Part shown: piece after piece, positions 51,025 through 59,829 of the stretch
Layout: each line of letters begins with the position of its first letter
Numbering within the stretch: position 1 is the first letter of the stretch
The notes under the pieces: generated by a model
The model's input: only the letters and a program-made list of their open reading frames with translations
What the model was told of the DNA's origin: nothing
Databases searched by the model: none
Assembly: GCA_964564025.1 (NCBI GenBank)
Contig: CAZLZO010000005.1
Location: forward strand, 1-64,000
Length of the DNA: 64,000 bases
Reading direction: 5' to 3'
Origin: DRYM01 sp964564025
GTDB lineage: Archaea > Thermoproteota > Thermoprotei_A > EX4484-217-1
Made by a program: the position numbers and the translations under genes

Positions 51025-51887
51025 CTAAACCACCTCCTAAGAGCGACTAAAGCGTAGGGTATAACTATTCCTAATGAAATTGCAAAAATTATCGTTGCTA
51101 TAGCTGCACCATCAGCCATAAATCTCTGCCAAAACGCTGTTTCCCACATGAAATATCCTAAAACGTCTGTAGCTAAGCCTGGCCCTCCACGTGTAGCTAC
51201 ATAAACTATGTCAAATATTTTAAGTGCAGAGAGAGCAAGTAACGGAACAGCAACTAAAAATCCATGCCTTACTTGAGGCACTACTACATCCCAGAATATT
51301 TGAAATGACGATGCTCCATCTATTTGTGCTGCTTCAATAAGTGATGGGTCTATGCCTTTTATTGCCGCTTCAAAAATTATAACTGCAAATCCTAGGTATT
51401 GCCAAATAGTGACGAAAATTAGGGCATAAAGTGCTGTTGAAGGATCAGATATCCACGGTTTTACGATGAAGCTTAGTCCTAAAGTTTTAAGTACAGTATT
51501 TATGGCTCCGTCTCTAGCATACATCCAAACCCAAAGTGTTCCAGCAACAGTCATTGAAATTGCTGTTGGTAGAAGAAAAATTGTTCTAAATATTATTTCC
51601 TTACCTGTCGAAACCATAATGTAGGCTATTATTAACCCTAAAATCGAAGTTGGACCCATAAACAAAATGATCCACATAATATTATTTCTTAAAGCAGTGT
51701 AGAACCTAGGGTTAGAAAATAATGCTTCATAATTTCTTAAGCCTACAAAATTAAGGGATATTTGGTAACTCCTCCAATCACTCATTGAAACATATATTGA
51801 AATACCAATCATTACGTAAAGTATGCTTATAACGAACAATATTGGTGTTAGAAACACTAGCTTCTCTCGAAGTTCACTTGAAAACAT
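51021..51887 (-). CDS. sugar ABC transporter permease (MalF type)
   Basis: 288 residues from the ATG at 51887 (MFSSELREKLVFL), with AGGTG upstream; the GTG at 51896 overlaps that site. Six membrane helices, with the EAA loop EAAQIDGASSFQIFWDVVVPQVRHG. The length is that of LacF/UgpA-like permeases without the extra periplasmic domain of E. coli MalF. Lies 62 bases after the binding-protein gene. Confidence 0.92.
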   Translation of the reverse strand: MFSSELREKLVFLTPILFVISILYVMIGISIYVSMSDWRSYQISLNFVGLRNYEALFSNPRFYTALRNNIMWIILFMGPTSILGLIIAYIMVSTGKEIIFRTIFLLPTAISMTVAGTLWVWMYARDGAINTVLKTLGLSFIVKPWISDPSTALYALIFVTIWQYLGFAVIIFEAAIKGIDPSLIEAAQIDGASSFQIFWDVVVPQVRHGFLVAVPLLALSALKIFDIVYVATRGGPGLATDVLGYFMWETAFWQRFMADGAAIATIIFAISLGIVIPYALVALRRWFR

Positions 51888-51949
51888 AGTAGGCACCTAG
51901 CTAATCAAAAATATAGATGAGAGGAAAAAAGAGTTTTTGGTTTTTATTT

Positions 51950-53428
51950 TTACCTCTTCGTTATGAAGTAATCTATTGTGTATCCTTCCCAGAAGCTTAC
52001 AACACCTGATCTATCGATTGCTTGCATTATTTGTTGTATTGCCGCATTAACTAAAGTGTCTATGTCCGCTCCAGCTGAGGCACTTGTTACGAGGCTAGTT
52101 AATATGTTATGCATTTCCGTTACGAAAGCCTCCTTGCTTATTCCTCCATGAACAGCGCTAGGTACTAATGTTGATTTCTTAAAGTCATCGGCGGTTTCCG
52201 GTCTATATGGGTCTGGATATTTTGGTGAAACGTCTACACGTGCAGGTATTGATCCTTTAATAAGGTTAAAGCTTTCCTGCGCTTCCGGAGACCCGACGAC
52301 TGTTAGCCATGCTTTCGCTATTTCTTGATGAGGTGCGTCCTTAGGTAAGTTGAAGGAGTCAGATAGCAGAATGAACACGGTCTTCGGGAACGGTGCTGCA
52401 GCCCATTCTTCACCATACTTTGCACCTACAGACATGAAGTATCCTGCAACCCAGTCTCCATGTATGTACATTGCTGCTTTACCTTGGTAAACCAGTGCTG
52501 CTGCTTGATCCCATGTTAATTCTGGATGGTTACTGTTGAACAAGTCTTCTTTAGCCATTATCGCTATTGTTTTAAGAACATCTCTTACAGTAGACCATAC
52601 AGGATCTTCTGGGTTCTTATAATCAAACTTCCCGGTCCAGAACTTAACGTAGGTTTCCGGTCCTCCATGGAGCACTAAAAGTACTTCAAAGAGGTGAGTT
52701 AATGGCCACTTGTTTCTAGTAGCTAAGGCTACCGGAGCTACCTCAGGTTTGTTCTCTTTAATGTAGCGTGCTACTTCAAGGAAAGTATTTAAGTCCCATG
52801 TTCTTGGGTCGCCAAATTTATCAATAATTCCCAGTTCCTCAAATATCTTAGGATTATACCATAAGACGTTTGATCTGTGTACGTTTATTGGAACCGCGTA
52901 ATAGTGGTCGTTGAATTTACACATTGCTTGAAGTGTTGAAGGAATTACGTCGGCCAATCCCATGTTCTCCCATACTTCATCAACTGGTGCTAAATAACCT
53001 GCATCAACATATTCCTTAAGTTCACCACCAGCATGTACTTGGAATGTGTCTGGTGGTGTTCCCGAAGCTAATAGACCCCAAATAACGGCTTTCATAACTG
53101 CTCCAGCACCGCCCGCAACAGGGTTTTCGACTATTTCGGCTTCGGGGTACTTGTCCTTAAACACCTTAAATACCGCATCTATAGCTTCCTTCTCACCGCC
53201 TGCTGTCCACCAATGATATATAATTAATTGTTTCTCAACAGGTGTAGGTGTAGGTGTCGGAGGAGCTGTTGTTATTGTTGTCACTGTAGTCACTGTCGTC
53301 GGCGATGCTGGTGGTGGAGCTGTACTTACTCCAGCATAGTACCCTGCAATAGTTGCTATAACTATCAGAACTATAGCTACTAATATTATAACAGAAGTTT
53401 TAGTAACGGCTTTTCTTAGAGGCGTCAT
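51950..53428 (-). CDS. extracellular sugar-binding protein of ABC transporter, membrane-anchored
   Basis: 492 residues. Residues 1-35 form a basic start and a hydrophobic helix (VIILVAIVLIVIATIAGYYAG), then a Thr/Pro linker (about 36-64, e.g. TTVTTVTTITTAPPTPTPTP) that is likely glycosylated, then a family 1 solute-binding domain beginning LIIYHWWTAGGEKEAIDAVF. There is no lipobox Cys, so the protein is probably held by its uncleaved or archaeal-type anchor. PDTFQVHAGGELKEYVDAGYL and YHGDW-like IHGDWVAGY segments suit a sugar binder. GGAGGT lies 10 bases before the ATG. Confidence 0.92.
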   Translation of the reverse strand: MTPLRKAVTKTSVIILVAIVLIVIATIAGYYAGVSTAPPPASPTTVTTVTTITTAPPTPTPTPVEKQLIIYHWWTAGGEKEAIDAVFKVFKDKYPEAEIVENPVAGGAGAVMKAVIWGLLASGTPPDTFQVHAGGELKEYVDAGYLAPVDEVWENMGLADVIPSTLQAMCKFNDHYYAVPINVHRSNVLWYNPKIFEELGIIDKFGDPRTWDLNTFLEVARYIKENKPEVAPVALATRNKWPLTHLFEVLLVLHGGPETYVKFWTGKFDYKNPEDPVWSTVRDVLKTIAIMAKEDLFNSNHPELTWDQAAALVYQGKAAMYIHGDWVAGYFMSVGAKYGEEWAAAPFPKTVFILLSDSFNLPKDAPHQEIAKAWLTVVGSPEAQESFNLIKGSIPARVDVSPKYPDPYRPETADDFKKSTLVPSAVHGGISKEAFVTEMHNILTSLVTSASAGADIDTLVNAAIQQIMQAIDRSGVVSFWEGYTIDYFITKR

Positions 53429-53847
53429 TAGAATACTACCTCCAAATAATAATTTTTAACTTACTGCTCTATATACCGATTTCTAATTTCTAGATTAATC
53501 GAAAACGTTTTAATTAATGCTATAGTAGTTAAGTATTTAGGCTATCGCTTAGCTTCTCCTATCACAATTTTTAGTAAGGAAGATCAGTAAAGGCCAGGAT
53601 TCATCATTTTTCTCAGGAGGAAGCCAAAACATCTCATCTAAGCATTAGCTAACTATTTTATCTGCCACTATATCTTTAGTTCTAAAGACTCTCATGATCA
53701 TATGGAAGAGATCATTGGATCTTAAAATTGAGAATGCACTTATATAGTTGCATAGATTTGGCTATGGCTAACACTACTAATAACTAGGCTATATAGGACG
53801 TGTTGAAAGACTATTTGTAAAAATTTCATAAACAATGTTCTCTTTAA
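53429..53847 (-). other. 419-bp stretch with no protein gene
   Basis: Contains a TATA-like GGTATATAGAG (53468-53479, minus strand) suitable for the sugar-binding protein, and a box C/D RNA candidate at 53583-53637. No open frame with a ribosome binding site is seen in the remainder. Confidence 0.5.
53583..53637 (-). ncRNA. candidate box C/D sRNA
   Basis: On the minus strand: C-like GAGATGT (53629-53635), 12-base guide, D' CTGA (53613-53616), 5-base linker, C' ATGATGA (53601-53607, perfect), 13-base guide, D CTGA (53584-53587, perfect). A TATA-like GATAAAATAG is at 53653-53662, at a proper distance. The outer C box is weak and the terminal stem poor. The guides would pair with GAGGAAGCCAAA and UAAAGGCCAGGAU; I do not recognise the targets. 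Confidence 0.45.
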
Positions 53848-54915
53848 TTAAAAGGTTTTAACGACCTTAACTAAGTCTTTGGGTTTATCTGGATTATATC
53901 CTTTAAGTATAGTTCTGTAAAATGCCATTAAGTATAGTGGTATAATGAACAATAATGGTGAATAGTATACGTGCCCAGACCAGTCAATATATAATTGATC
54001 CTTAAAGCTTTCACTGTTAGTAACTAATCTAACATTGAAACCTTTATTAATCAATTCATTATAGAGTCTTATTACTTTATCGATACTTTTATCTCTTGGT
54101 GCAAGGATGAATAAGACTATTTCCTTGCTTCTACTGGCAAGAGCTATTGGGCCATGCCTGAACTCTAGAGCATGTAATGCCTCAGTAAACGCATGTGTCA
54201 TTTCCTTAAACTTTAATCCAGCTTCGAATGCTGCAGACATCGTTATTGATGTACCTAAGAATATGAACGTGTTCTTTTCTAGAGTTTCTTTTGCTAGTGT
54301 AAAGTATTGTTGCTTATTACTTAGTATTTTCTCTACGGCCACTGGTAGTTTAGCGGATTCTTTTATTACACTTTCTGCCCATTCGTAGTCATTAGAAATT
54401 TGATATAAAGATAGTAATAATCCTGCTAATTGCATTGTAACAAATGATTTAGTCATAACGTAACTTTCTTCGTAACACTTCTCTGCGAGAATAGAGTAAT
54501 CTGTTAATTTTAGAATGGGACTATCTCTTGTGCAAGTAATACCTATAGTTACATATCCTTTTTCCTTAGCTTGGCGCATAGCGCTTAAAATTTCAGCTGT
54601 CGATCCTGACCTTGAAAATGCTATTACTGCCTTCCTTGATTTATATCGGTTATTTAAGTAGTAAAACATGAACTCTGATGCTGGAGCTACAATTGTTTTT
54701 ATAGTGGAATGCATGAGTAATGGAAGTGCAGAACCCATAGCTACGTAGTGGCTTGTTCCGCAACCTATATAGTATAGCTCATTAACTCCTTTATTATTTA
54801 GCTCATTGACTATTTCTCTTATTTTCCTAACATTACCAATAACTTCTCTAATACTCTCCGGTATTTCATTGATCTCTTTAAACGTTTTATAGTTAAATAG
54901 CTCTTCTTCAGGCAA
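53848..54915 (-). CDS. double-SIS sugar-phosphate isomerase/deaminase (AgaS- or GlmS-C-terminal-like)
   Basis: 355 residues with two SIS domains. SIS-1: LYYIGCGTSHYVAMGSALPLL and VIAFSRSGSTAEILSAMRQAKEKG; SIS-2: FIFLGTSITMSAAFEAGLKFKEMTHAFTEALHALEFRHGP, the last part being the GlmS/AgaS-type signature with catalytic E and H. There is no glutaminase domain, so it is not a full GlmS. Archaeal glucosamine-6-P deaminases and bacterial AgaS have this form. Next to a sugar importer and a GatZ/KbaZ homologue, deamination or isomerisation of an amino-sugar phosphate is the likely role. TTG start at 54915. Confidence 0.82.
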   Translation of the reverse strand: MPEEELFNYKTFKEINEIPESIREVIGNVRKIREIVNELNNKGVNELYYIGCGTSHYVAMGSALPLLMHSTIKTIVAPASEFMFYYLNNRYKSRKAVIAFSRSGSTAEILSAMRQAKEKGYVTIGITCTRDSPILKLTDYSILAEKCYEESYVMTKSFVTMQLAGLLLSLYQISNDYEWAESVIKESAKLPVAVEKILSNKQQYFTLAKETLEKNTFIFLGTSITMSAAFEAGLKFKEMTHAFTEALHALEFRHGPIALASRSKEIVLFILAPRDKSIDKVIRLYNELINKGFNVRLVTNSESFKDQLYIDWSGHVYYSPLLFIIPLYLMAFYRTILKGYNPDKPKDLVKVVKTF

Positions 54916-55094
54916 TTTTGGAAACCTCTAACTTTATATGCCTTAATTGGTTGTTGAATAATTTTACGCTTAATCAAGACAGTGAAAACTATTTAATGAA
55001 AATTAATATTTAAATATTTAAAACAGTATAGCAAAGCTATTGAACTAATTATGTACATTTTACAACTTTAATTACGTCTCTACTAGCTAAGCCT

Positions 55095-56378
55095 TTATTT
55101 ACTGAGCACTTCAATTGTCTTATTAAGTTTAATGGTTGACCCTTCAAGGCCAAATGCTTTCGTATACTTTCTTATTGCCTTTATGATTTCATCGATAATT
55201 ACTTTACGGCCGTTAATGCCTATGTCTTCTGCATGCTTATAGAGTTTCTCTCTTAACTCATTAACTCTTTTATTTGACCAAATATATCTTGAACATATAC
55301 CTATTACCCATTCCCTATAATTACTTGGTAAACTTTCAAGTTTATTAATGCTTCTTGGAACATACTTCTTCCATCTGCCATCCTCCTTCACTAAATCGAC
55401 TATAGTATTTAATATTGAATAGAACTCATCCTTACCTCGCATTTCCCTTTCTTCCAATAATTTAACAAGTTTTTTAATACCACGATATTCTACGTCTGCA
55501 AATTCTGGACCTACATTAGCGCCTCCAATGCCTATTTTCCTATAATTTTCAGGATTTTTGACATAATCTGTTGAATGTCCTTTAACGTATGAATTATATT
55601 TCTTAGCGATTTCAACTAATTTGATACCTACATTAATATCTAACATGTTCTCTGGTGTAATGCGTGTTCCTAAATCGCCTACAACAAATAAGGGCAATGT
55701 TTCCTTAAGTCCTCTTTCCATTAGTCCTTTTCTTATCATTTTTAGAATAATGTTAACTCTTTCAGGGTCACTAACTCCCCATCTATCGCTTCCTACTTCA
55801 TAGTCTACTCTGGGTAAGCCTTTACTTACACGTATAGACTCTGCATATTCGATTAAATCAAGCGTCCTTTTAGCAATAACTTCCTCATTTAATGGTTTTT
55901 TCAAGTAAATATCTACTGTCGTATCAATATGTAATAGATCATATCCGGAAATTATTGCTGCTTCAATAGATTTCATAACATGTTCCATAGCCTCTTCAAG
56001 GTCAAGGCCTTGGTGTATATGGGCATCTTTGAGCCATGGTCCACCATGGTCAAGGGCAATTATTATTGGGCCTTTGTAATTTAGTTTAGAGACTTTTTCA
56101 GACACTATTTCAACAAATTTTTGCGGCGTCCAGCCAGTATATCCACCATCTATATCTACTTGGTTTAGAGAAGCAATGAACATTATAGGTAATTGATACC
56201 TTTTAGCAACTAAGAGAGCTGACTCAACAACCGAAATTGATGTTGGAGATATACCTAATAGCGTAATAGGTGTCCTCAGATGCTTGTAAAACGTATTTAG
56301 AATAAGCCTCGTAATTGGCACATCTTTTTCTAATGCAATCTCTCTAACAGTACTTTTATCGAACCTCTTAGCTCCCAT
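55095..56378 (-). CDS. GatZ/KbaZ-like tagatose-1,6-bisphosphate aldolase subunit
   Basis: 427 residues matching the class II D-tagatose-1,6-bisphosphate aldolase non-catalytic subunit family. Signatures: ARRYQ-like LLVAKRYQLPIMFIASLNQVDIDGGYTGWTP, IIIALDHGGPW, IEAAIISGYDLLHIDTTVD, and YEVGSDRWGV. In bacteria GatZ/KbaZ stabilises the catalytic GatY/KbaY; no catalytic partner is in the window. ATG at 56378 with GGTGGGG upstream. It lies 179 bases before the SIS gene on the same strand. Confidence 0.85.
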   Translation of the reverse strand: MGAKRFDKSTVREIALEKDVPITRLILNTFYKHLRTPITLLGISPTSISVVESALLVAKRYQLPIMFIASLNQVDIDGGYTGWTPQKFVEIVSEKVSKLNYKGPIIIALDHGGPWLKDAHIHQGLDLEEAMEHVMKSIEAAIISGYDLLHIDTTVDIYLKKPLNEEVIAKRTLDLIEYAESIRVSKGLPRVDYEVGSDRWGVSDPERVNIILKMIRKGLMERGLKETLPLFVVGDLGTRITPENMLDINVGIKLVEIAKKYNSYVKGHSTDYVKNPENYRKIGIGGANVGPEFADVEYRGIKKLVKLLEEREMRGKDEFYSILNTIVDLVKEDGRWKKYVPRSINKLESLPSNYREWVIGICSRYIWSNKRVNELREKLYKHAEDIGINGRKVIIDEIIKAIRKYTKAFGLEGSTIKLNKTIEVLSK

Positions 56379-56729
56379 TAGATTGACCCCACCATGTGAA
56401 AAGTAGCAGTTCTACGACAGTATAAAACTGTTAGTGTTAGATGATTTAATTGTATCCATTTAAGCATTAAAGTAATTAGCAATAATTTAGTTTAATCATC
56501 CACCGCTTAGGCATTACAACCATATAATCACATATTTTAACAGGGCTAGGTACATCCTAGTATAGTTCAAAGTTTAATTGTTATTTCCTAGTGTTAGCAC
56601 ATCTCTAATCCTAAGGGTTTTCAATAATAGTTTAAATAGTTCTTTCTCATTAAGATTTAAATAACCTTACTTGTGTATGGTTTTAGGTAGCTGAAAGAAG
56701 CAAAGTATACGGGAAGGTAGGCTGATTAC
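56379..56729 (+). other. 351-bp intergenic stretch before the uS13 operon
   Basis: No coding region is supported. The left end should hold the promoter of the GatZ/KbaZ-like gene (minus). The right end holds the uS13 promoter. The middle is AT-rich without a recognised element. Confidence 0.5.
56654..56666 (+). promoter_or_regulatory. probable promoter of the uS13-rpo3-uS2 operon
   Basis: GATTTAAATAACC is a good TATA element 64-76 bases before the uS13 ATG; transcription from about 56688 would leave a leader of some 40 bases with an AGGTAGG ribosome binding site. Confidence 0.5.
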
Positions 56730-57185
56730 ATGTCCTCGCAAACAACGTTCAGATACATAGTTAGAGTTGCTGGAGTAGATATTGACGGTAACTGGAAGGT
56801 AGCTTATGGTCTATCTAAAATTAAGGGCGTTGGCGTAACCTTAGCCTACGCTATGTGTAGGAAGTTAGGTATAGATCCTGAAATGAGAATAGGGAACTTA
56901 ACCGAAGCAGACGTTAAAAAAATCGAAGAGGCACTTTCAAACCTTAAAAAGCTAGGCTTACCTTCCTGGCTTTATAATAGACGTAAGGATTATGAAACAG
57001 GAAACGATCTCCACTTGATAGGTTCAGACCTTATTATGGCTGTTAGGAAAGACATAGAAATTATGAAGAAAATTAAGAGTTGGAAGGGAATAAGACACTC
57101 CTTAGGGCTAAAGGTGAGAGGACAGAGAACGAGGACAACTGGTAGGTTAGGATTAACAGTAGGTGTTAAACGTAAGAGAAAGTAA
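56730..57185 (+). CDS. rps13: ribosomal protein uS13
   Basis: 151 residues. FRYIVRVAGVDIDGNWKVAYGLSKIKGVGVTLAYAMCRKLGI (helix-hairpin-helix), and the C-terminal GIRHSLGLKVRGQRTRTTGRLGLTVGVKRK. Head protein contacting the P-site tRNA. First gene of the second ribosomal/RNA polymerase operon. Confidence 0.97.
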   Translation: MSSQTTFRYIVRVAGVDIDGNWKVAYGLSKIKGVGVTLAYAMCRKLGIDPEMRIGNLTEADVKKIEEALSNLKKLGLPSWLYNRRKDYETGNDLHLIGSDLIMAVRKDIEIMKKIKSWKGIRHSLGLKVRGQRTRTTGRLGLTVGVKRKRK

Positions 57186-57199
57186 TGGTGTGATCTACC

Positions 57200-57724
57200 A
57201 TGGGTGATCCTAGGAAACCACGTAAGAAATGGATAGGGCCTAAACATCCATGGAGAAAAGAAGTTTTAGAAGAAGAAATGATACTTATGGGTAAATATGG
57301 TTTAAGAAATAAAAGAGAACTTTGGATAGCTAAAACACTTGCTAGAGAATTTAGACATAGAGCTAGGGCCCTTTTAGCTCTTCCAGAGAAGGACAGAAAG
57401 GTTCAGGAGAAAGCTCTTCTCAATAGACTTTACCATTTAGGGGTTTTACCGGAAAATGCAACATTGGATGACGTATTAGGATTAACCGCAGAACACATTT
57501 TGAAAAGAAGGCTTCAAACAATAGTTTATGAAAAAGGTCTTGCAAGAACTATTTACCAAGCAAGACAATTGATAGTTCATGGACACATAGCTATTGGAGG
57601 AAGAAGAGTTAATGCCCCTGGATATCTTGTAAAAAGAGAAGAAGAAGACTTAGTAGATTACTACTCGATAAGCCCGTTCAAGAAGAAACCTGAACTTCTT
57701 CAGCAAGTTTCGCAACAAAGCTAA
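57200..57724 (+). CDS. rps4: ribosomal protein uS4
   Basis: 174 residues. PRKPRKKWIGPKHPWRKEVLEEEMILMGKYGLRNKRELW at the start; S4 domain TIYQARQLIVHGHIAIGGRRVNAPGYLV. Primary 16S rRNA binder. ATG with GTGTGA upstream, 14 bases after uS13. Confidence 0.97.
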   Translation: MGDPRKPRKKWIGPKHPWRKEVLEEEMILMGKYGLRNKRELWIAKTLAREFRHRARALLALPEKDRKVQEKALLNRLYHLGVLPENATLDDVLGLTAEHILKRRLQTIVYEKGLARTIYQARQLIVHGHIAIGGRRVNAPGYLVKREEEDLVDYYSISPFKKKPELLQQVSQQS

Positions 57725-57740
57725 CAGAGGTGGGTATTAA

Positions 57741-58142
57741 GTGGCGTTCATAGCACGTGAGCTTAAATGGGGCGTAGTTCACATTTACAGTTCACTAAAT
57801 AATACGATAATACACATCACCGACCTTACCGGAGCAGAAACTGTAGCTAGAGCTTCAGGAGGAATGGTTGTTAAAGCTGACAGAGAAAAACCGTCACCAT
57901 ACGCTGCAATGCTAGCTGCTTCAAGAGTAGCTCAAGAAGCTATGGACAAGGGTGTAAGAGCAATACATATAAAGGTAAGAGCGCCTGGAGGTCATGGACC
58001 TAAAACTCCAGGACCTGGAGCTCAAGCTGCAATAAGAGCTCTTGCGAGAGCGGGCTTCATTATTGGCAGAATAGAGGATGTAACGCCAATACCTCATGAT
58101 ACGACAAGGAGGCCGGGTGGACGTAGAGGTAGAAGAGTCTAG
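57741..58142 (+). CDS. rps11: ribosomal protein uS11
   Basis: 133 residues. ELKWGVVHIYSSLNNTIIHITDLTGAETVARASGGMVVKADREKPSPYAAM and the C-terminal IGRIEDVTPIPHDTTRRPGGRRGRRV. Platform protein near the E site. GTG start at 57741 with GAGGTGGG upstream. Confidence 0.97.
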   Translation: MAFIARELKWGVVHIYSSLNNTIIHITDLTGAETVARASGGMVVKADREKPSPYAAMLAASRVAQEAMDKGVRAIHIKVRAPGGHGPKTPGPGAQAAIRALARAGFIIGRIEDVTPIPHDTTRRPGGRRGRRV

Positions 58143-58160
58143 GTCGCGGAGTGTTTAACA

Positions 58161-58976
58161 ATGAAAATTAGGGTTCTTGAAAAGGACAACAGGAAAATTA
58201 AGGTAATGATCGAAGAGTCATCTTTGCCTTTAGTTAATGCTATAAGGAGATTAGCTATATCTGATGTACCAACTTTAGCTATTGACGAAGTAGCTTTCCT
58301 CGATAATACATCAGTTCTTTACGATGAAATAATAGCTCATAGATTAGGATTAGTGCCTTTAACGACAGATCTCTCACGGTTTAAACCTCCAGAGGAGTGT
58401 GAAGGAGCTAATCCAATAAATAACCCGGAATGTTACACAAGATTATTCCTAGATGTTGAAGCTAAGAGGGACTATGAAATAATTTATTCAGGTGATTTGC
58501 AAAGCGAAGATCCTACGGTAAAGCCTGTTTCAGACAAAATACCTATCGCTATTTTAGCTAAGGGCCAAAAAATAACGTTGGAAGCCTATGCTAGACTAGG
58601 TAGGGGAAGAGAACACATAAAGTGGTCCCCTGTTTCAGTGAGTGCACATAAATATGTTCCGGAAATCATAATTGACATGGAGAAATGTACTTTATGCGGT
58701 AAATGTGTTGAAGAATGCCCTAAAAACATCTTAATAATTGAAAATAAAACATTAAAGATAATAAATACTCTAGAATGCACGCTGTGTAAAGCATGTGAAG
58801 AAGTCTGTGAACCTCGAGCAATAAGAGTTTCTTGGGTTGAAAACTCCTACATCTTAACCATAGAGTCAACAGGTGCTTTACTGCCTGAAGTAATAGTTTC
58901 TGAAGCTGCAAAGATTCTCGAGAAAAAAGCCGGAGAATTCATTAAACAAGTTGAAAGCTTAGAGGGAGGAGAATAA
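58161..58976 (+). CDS. rpo3: RNA polymerase subunit Rpo3 (RpoD) with two [4Fe-4S] motifs
   Basis: 271 residues, alpha-like subunit that dimerises with Rpo11 to start polymerase assembly. The N-terminal part LVNAIRRLAISDVPTLAIDEVAF is the alpha motif. A ferredoxin-like insert carries two complete CxxCxxCxxxC sets: C176, C179, C182, C186 (CTLCGKCVEECP) and C206, C209, C212, C216 (CTLCKACEEVCEP). Some archaea keep one, two or no clusters here. The clusters are structural as far as known. Ends with TGALLPEVIVSEAAKILEKK. Confidence 0.96.
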   Translation: MKIRVLEKDNRKIKVMIEESSLPLVNAIRRLAISDVPTLAIDEVAFLDNTSVLYDEIIAHRLGLVPLTTDLSRFKPPEECEGANPINNPECYTRLFLDVEAKRDYEIIYSGDLQSEDPTVKPVSDKIPIAILAKGQKITLEAYARLGRGREHIKWSPVSVSAHKYVPEIIIDMEKCTLCGKCVEECPKNILIIENKTLKIINTLECTLCKACEEVCEPRAIRVSWVENSYILTIESTGALLPEVIVSEAAKILEKKAGEFIKQVESLEGGE

Positions 58977-58978
58977 GA

Positions 58979-59341
58979 ATGAAAAGAACGGGCCCAACAA
59001 ACTATGTTCTTAGAAGAACAATTAGGTTTCTAAAGAAAATTTCTAAAGAAAACAAGGTTAAAATATGGAAGGATATTGCTGAACGGTTAGAAAGACCTTC
59101 AAGACAAAGAATAGTAGTTAATGTTTCAAGAATAAATCGCTATACTAAAGAAGGAGATGTCGTAGTTGTTCCAGGAAAAGTTCTTGGTGCTGGAAATATA
59201 AATCATAAAGTTACTGTTGCTGCAATAGGCTTCTCAAAAACAGCTTATGAAAAAATAGTTTCCGTTGGAGGAAAATGTATGCATATTTTAGAGCTTGCTT
59301 TGCAAAATCCTAAGGGTTCAAACATCAAGATTATTGGGTGA
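58979..59341 (+). CDS. rpl18e: ribosomal protein eL18
   Basis: 120 residues. GPTNYVLRRTIRFLKKISKENKVKIWKDIAERLERPSRQRIVVNVSRINRYTKEGDVVVVPGKVLGAG. Archaeal/eukaryotic large-subunit protein related to uL15. Two bases after rpo3. Confidence 0.96.
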   Translation: MKRTGPTNYVLRRTIRFLKKISKENKVKIWKDIAERLERPSRQRIVVNVSRINRYTKEGDVVVVPGKVLGAGNINHKVTVAAIGFSKTAYEKIVSVGGKCMHILELALQNPKGSNIKIIG

Positions 59342-59350
59342 CCAGGTAAT

Positions 59351-59809
59351 ATGCAGAAAGAAACCATAATTAATGGTGAAGGACATATTCTAGGAAGACT
59401 TGCAAGCATTGTTGCTAAAAGATTACTTAATGGTGAAAAAATAACAATACTTAATGCAGATAAAATAGTTGTAAGTGGAAATAAGAGAATGGTTATTGAA
59501 TCATATAAGCTCTTATTTGAGGTAAAAACACATTACAATCCCTACAAGCAAGGAATTAGAAGACCGAGAAGCCCTGAAAACATAGTCAGAAGAGCTATTA
59601 GAGGAATGCTGCCCATGGACAAGCCTAAGGGAAGAGTAGCATTTCGTAGGTTAAAGGTTTTCTCGGGTATACCTCCGGAGTACGAAAAAGTAAAGGATAG
59701 GATGGTTAAAATAGAAGATGCTTTAGCAACAAGGCTTGGAAGAACCTATGTCACCTTAGCAGAGATAGCTATACAAATGGGGTGGAAACCTAAAGTTCCG
59801 AAAACCTAA
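59351..59809 (+). CDS. rpl13: ribosomal protein uL13
   Basis: 152 residues. INGEGHILGRLASIVAKRLLNGEKITILNADKIVVSGN, then RSPENIVRRAIRGMLPMDKPKGRVAFRRLKVFSGIPPEY. Early large-subunit assembly protein. Nine bases after eL18. Confidence 0.97.
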   Translation: MQKETIINGEGHILGRLASIVAKRLLNGEKITILNADKIVVSGNKRMVIESYKLLFEVKTHYNPYKQGIRRPRSPENIVRRAIRGMLPMDKPKGRVAFRRLKVFSGIPPEYEKVKDRMVKIEDALATRLGRTYVTLAEIAIQMGWKPKVPKT

Positions 59810-59829
59810 ACTTCTCTAGGTGATGAATA

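Noticed and set aside
53429..53580. Protein-coding remnant between the sugar-binding protein and the SIS gene
   Set aside because: No frame with similarity to a known domain or with a ribosome binding site; the sequence is better explained by promoters and a small RNA.
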